Below are positions 63,635 to 64,000 of a stretch of DNA of 64,000 nt, one piece after another. This DNA comes from Sphingobacterium sp. CZ-UAM (lineage in GTDB: Bacteria > Bacteroidota > Bacteroidia > Sphingobacteriales > Sphingobacteriaceae), in NCBI RefSeq assembly GCF_002000245.1, contig NZ_MTCM01000001.1, positions 1,984,001-2,048,000 of the forward strand, written 5' to 3'. Each line of letters starts with the position of its first letter. The stretch's first letter is position 1. A program made the translations under genes and the position numbers. Below the pieces are notes generated by a model. It worked only from the letters and a program-made list of their open reading frames with translations, had not been told where the DNA came from and ran no database searches.

Positions 63635-64000
63635 ATGATTTTTAAGCATCTATTTTCGTTGAGCTACGCACTATTGCAGGGGGTGCTATTGTGCGCGGCA
63701 TGCAGTCATGCTGATCATCCCGAACCTATTCAGACCGACTCAGCCATTCAAAAAAGCAGGTACGTTTCGCTCACAGGTAATGACCAGAACAAGGGTACCG
63801 AGAGCAAACCTTTTCGTACTATCTCACGCGCTTTAGATGCAATATCAGCGGGTGACACCATTTTTGTGCGTGAAGGTGCCTACCATGAGAAACTATTGAT
63901 TTCAAAATCGGGAAGTTCAGCGAAGCTCATTACGATAAAGCCCTATCCCAATGAAGCTGTGGCCATCGATGGCGAAGGATTATCCATTTCGGGCACAGAA
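63635..64000 (+). CDS. Beta-helix lipoprotein, possible polysaccharide lyase (5' part)
   Basis: The frame opens at ATG 63635 and is still open at base 64000 (122 residues seen). The signal peptide ends LLCAACS with a lipobox Cys near residue 20-23. The mature start YVSLTGNDQNKGTESKPFRTISRALDAI and GDTIFVREGAYHEKLLI are the usual opening of DUF1565-type right-handed beta-helix proteins, many of which are polysaccharide lyases or glycosidases. The catalytic part is outside the window. It is probably the first enzyme of the SusCD locus. Confidence 0.8.
   Translation, partial: MIFKHLFSLSYALLQGVLLCAACSHADHPEPIQTDSAIQKSRYVSLTGNDQNKGTESKPFRTISRALDAISAGDTIFVREGAYHEKLLISKSGSSAKLITIKPYPNEAVAIDGEGLSISGTE

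Overview
The window looks like a chromosomal segment of a Bacteroidota bacterium, most likely a member of the Sphingobacteriaceae (Sphingobacterium-like). The reasons are several: SusC/SusD and TonB-receptor loci with FecI/FecR-type regulators carrying N-terminal STN domains, many lipoproteins with signal peptides ending in Cys, mostly weak Shine-Dalgarno sequences, and promoters matching the Bacteroidota -7 box TAnnTTTG. The genus is inference. No rRNA, tRNA, IS element, phage or CRISPR array was recognised.

Region 1 (1-4625) is a methionine operon: promoter, SAM-I (S-box) riboswitch, a 44-codon leader ORF with a Met-codon cluster, then metY, metX and hom, closed by an intrinsic terminator. 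The leader ORF sits on two mutually exclusive RNA pairings, so it may add a second sensing layer below the riboswitch.

Region 2 (4734-14165) is a glycan-catabolic module without its own SusC/D: a GH92 alpha-mannosidase, two paralogous (alpha/alpha)6 glycosidase-like proteins, a GntR/HutC regulator, a sugar-porter MFS and a long mannose-6-phosphate-isomerase-like protein. Three TGTAnAnACA operator candidates lie at the three promoters.

Region 3 (14274-24959) has a four-gene minus-strand operon of planctomycete-type proteins (CxxCH + DUF1549/DUF1553, DUF1501, a secreted TIM-barrel sugar isomerase-like protein, DUF2231 + CxxCH + LRR). It is interrupted by an about 20-copy tetranucleotide microsatellite. 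A divergent GH95-like glycosidase and a metallophosphoesterase follow on the plus strand.

Region 4 (25098-40695) holds mixed housekeeping and accessory genes: nitroreductase, methionine aminopeptidase, two AraC regulators, isochorismatase-like hydrolase, esterase, photolyase, zinc alcohol dehydrogenase. A run of small modifying enzymes follows (GNATs, type A chloramphenicol acetyltransferase, cytidine/blasticidin-type deaminase, GrpB), then a fimbrillin-like lipoprotein and a PRISE-type reductase.

Region 5 (40810-44058) is a tightly overlapping five-gene operon: ECF sigma, zinc-finger membrane anti-sigma, two small envelope proteins, and a membrane-anchored double retropepsin-like protein. 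It is a candidate uncharacterised envelope-signalling system.

Region 6 (44731-64000) contains two back-to-back cell-surface signalling loci. The minus-strand one is ECF sigma, FecR, TonB receptor, beta-helix lipoprotein and lipoprotein, with an S41 peptidase lipoprotein upstream. The plus-strand one is ECF sigma, FecR, SusC, SusD, IPT/NHL lipoprotein and a beta-helix lipoprotein cut by the window end. Nearly every junction between functional classes carries a stable hairpin, which suggests transcript processing or attenuation sets the protein ratios.
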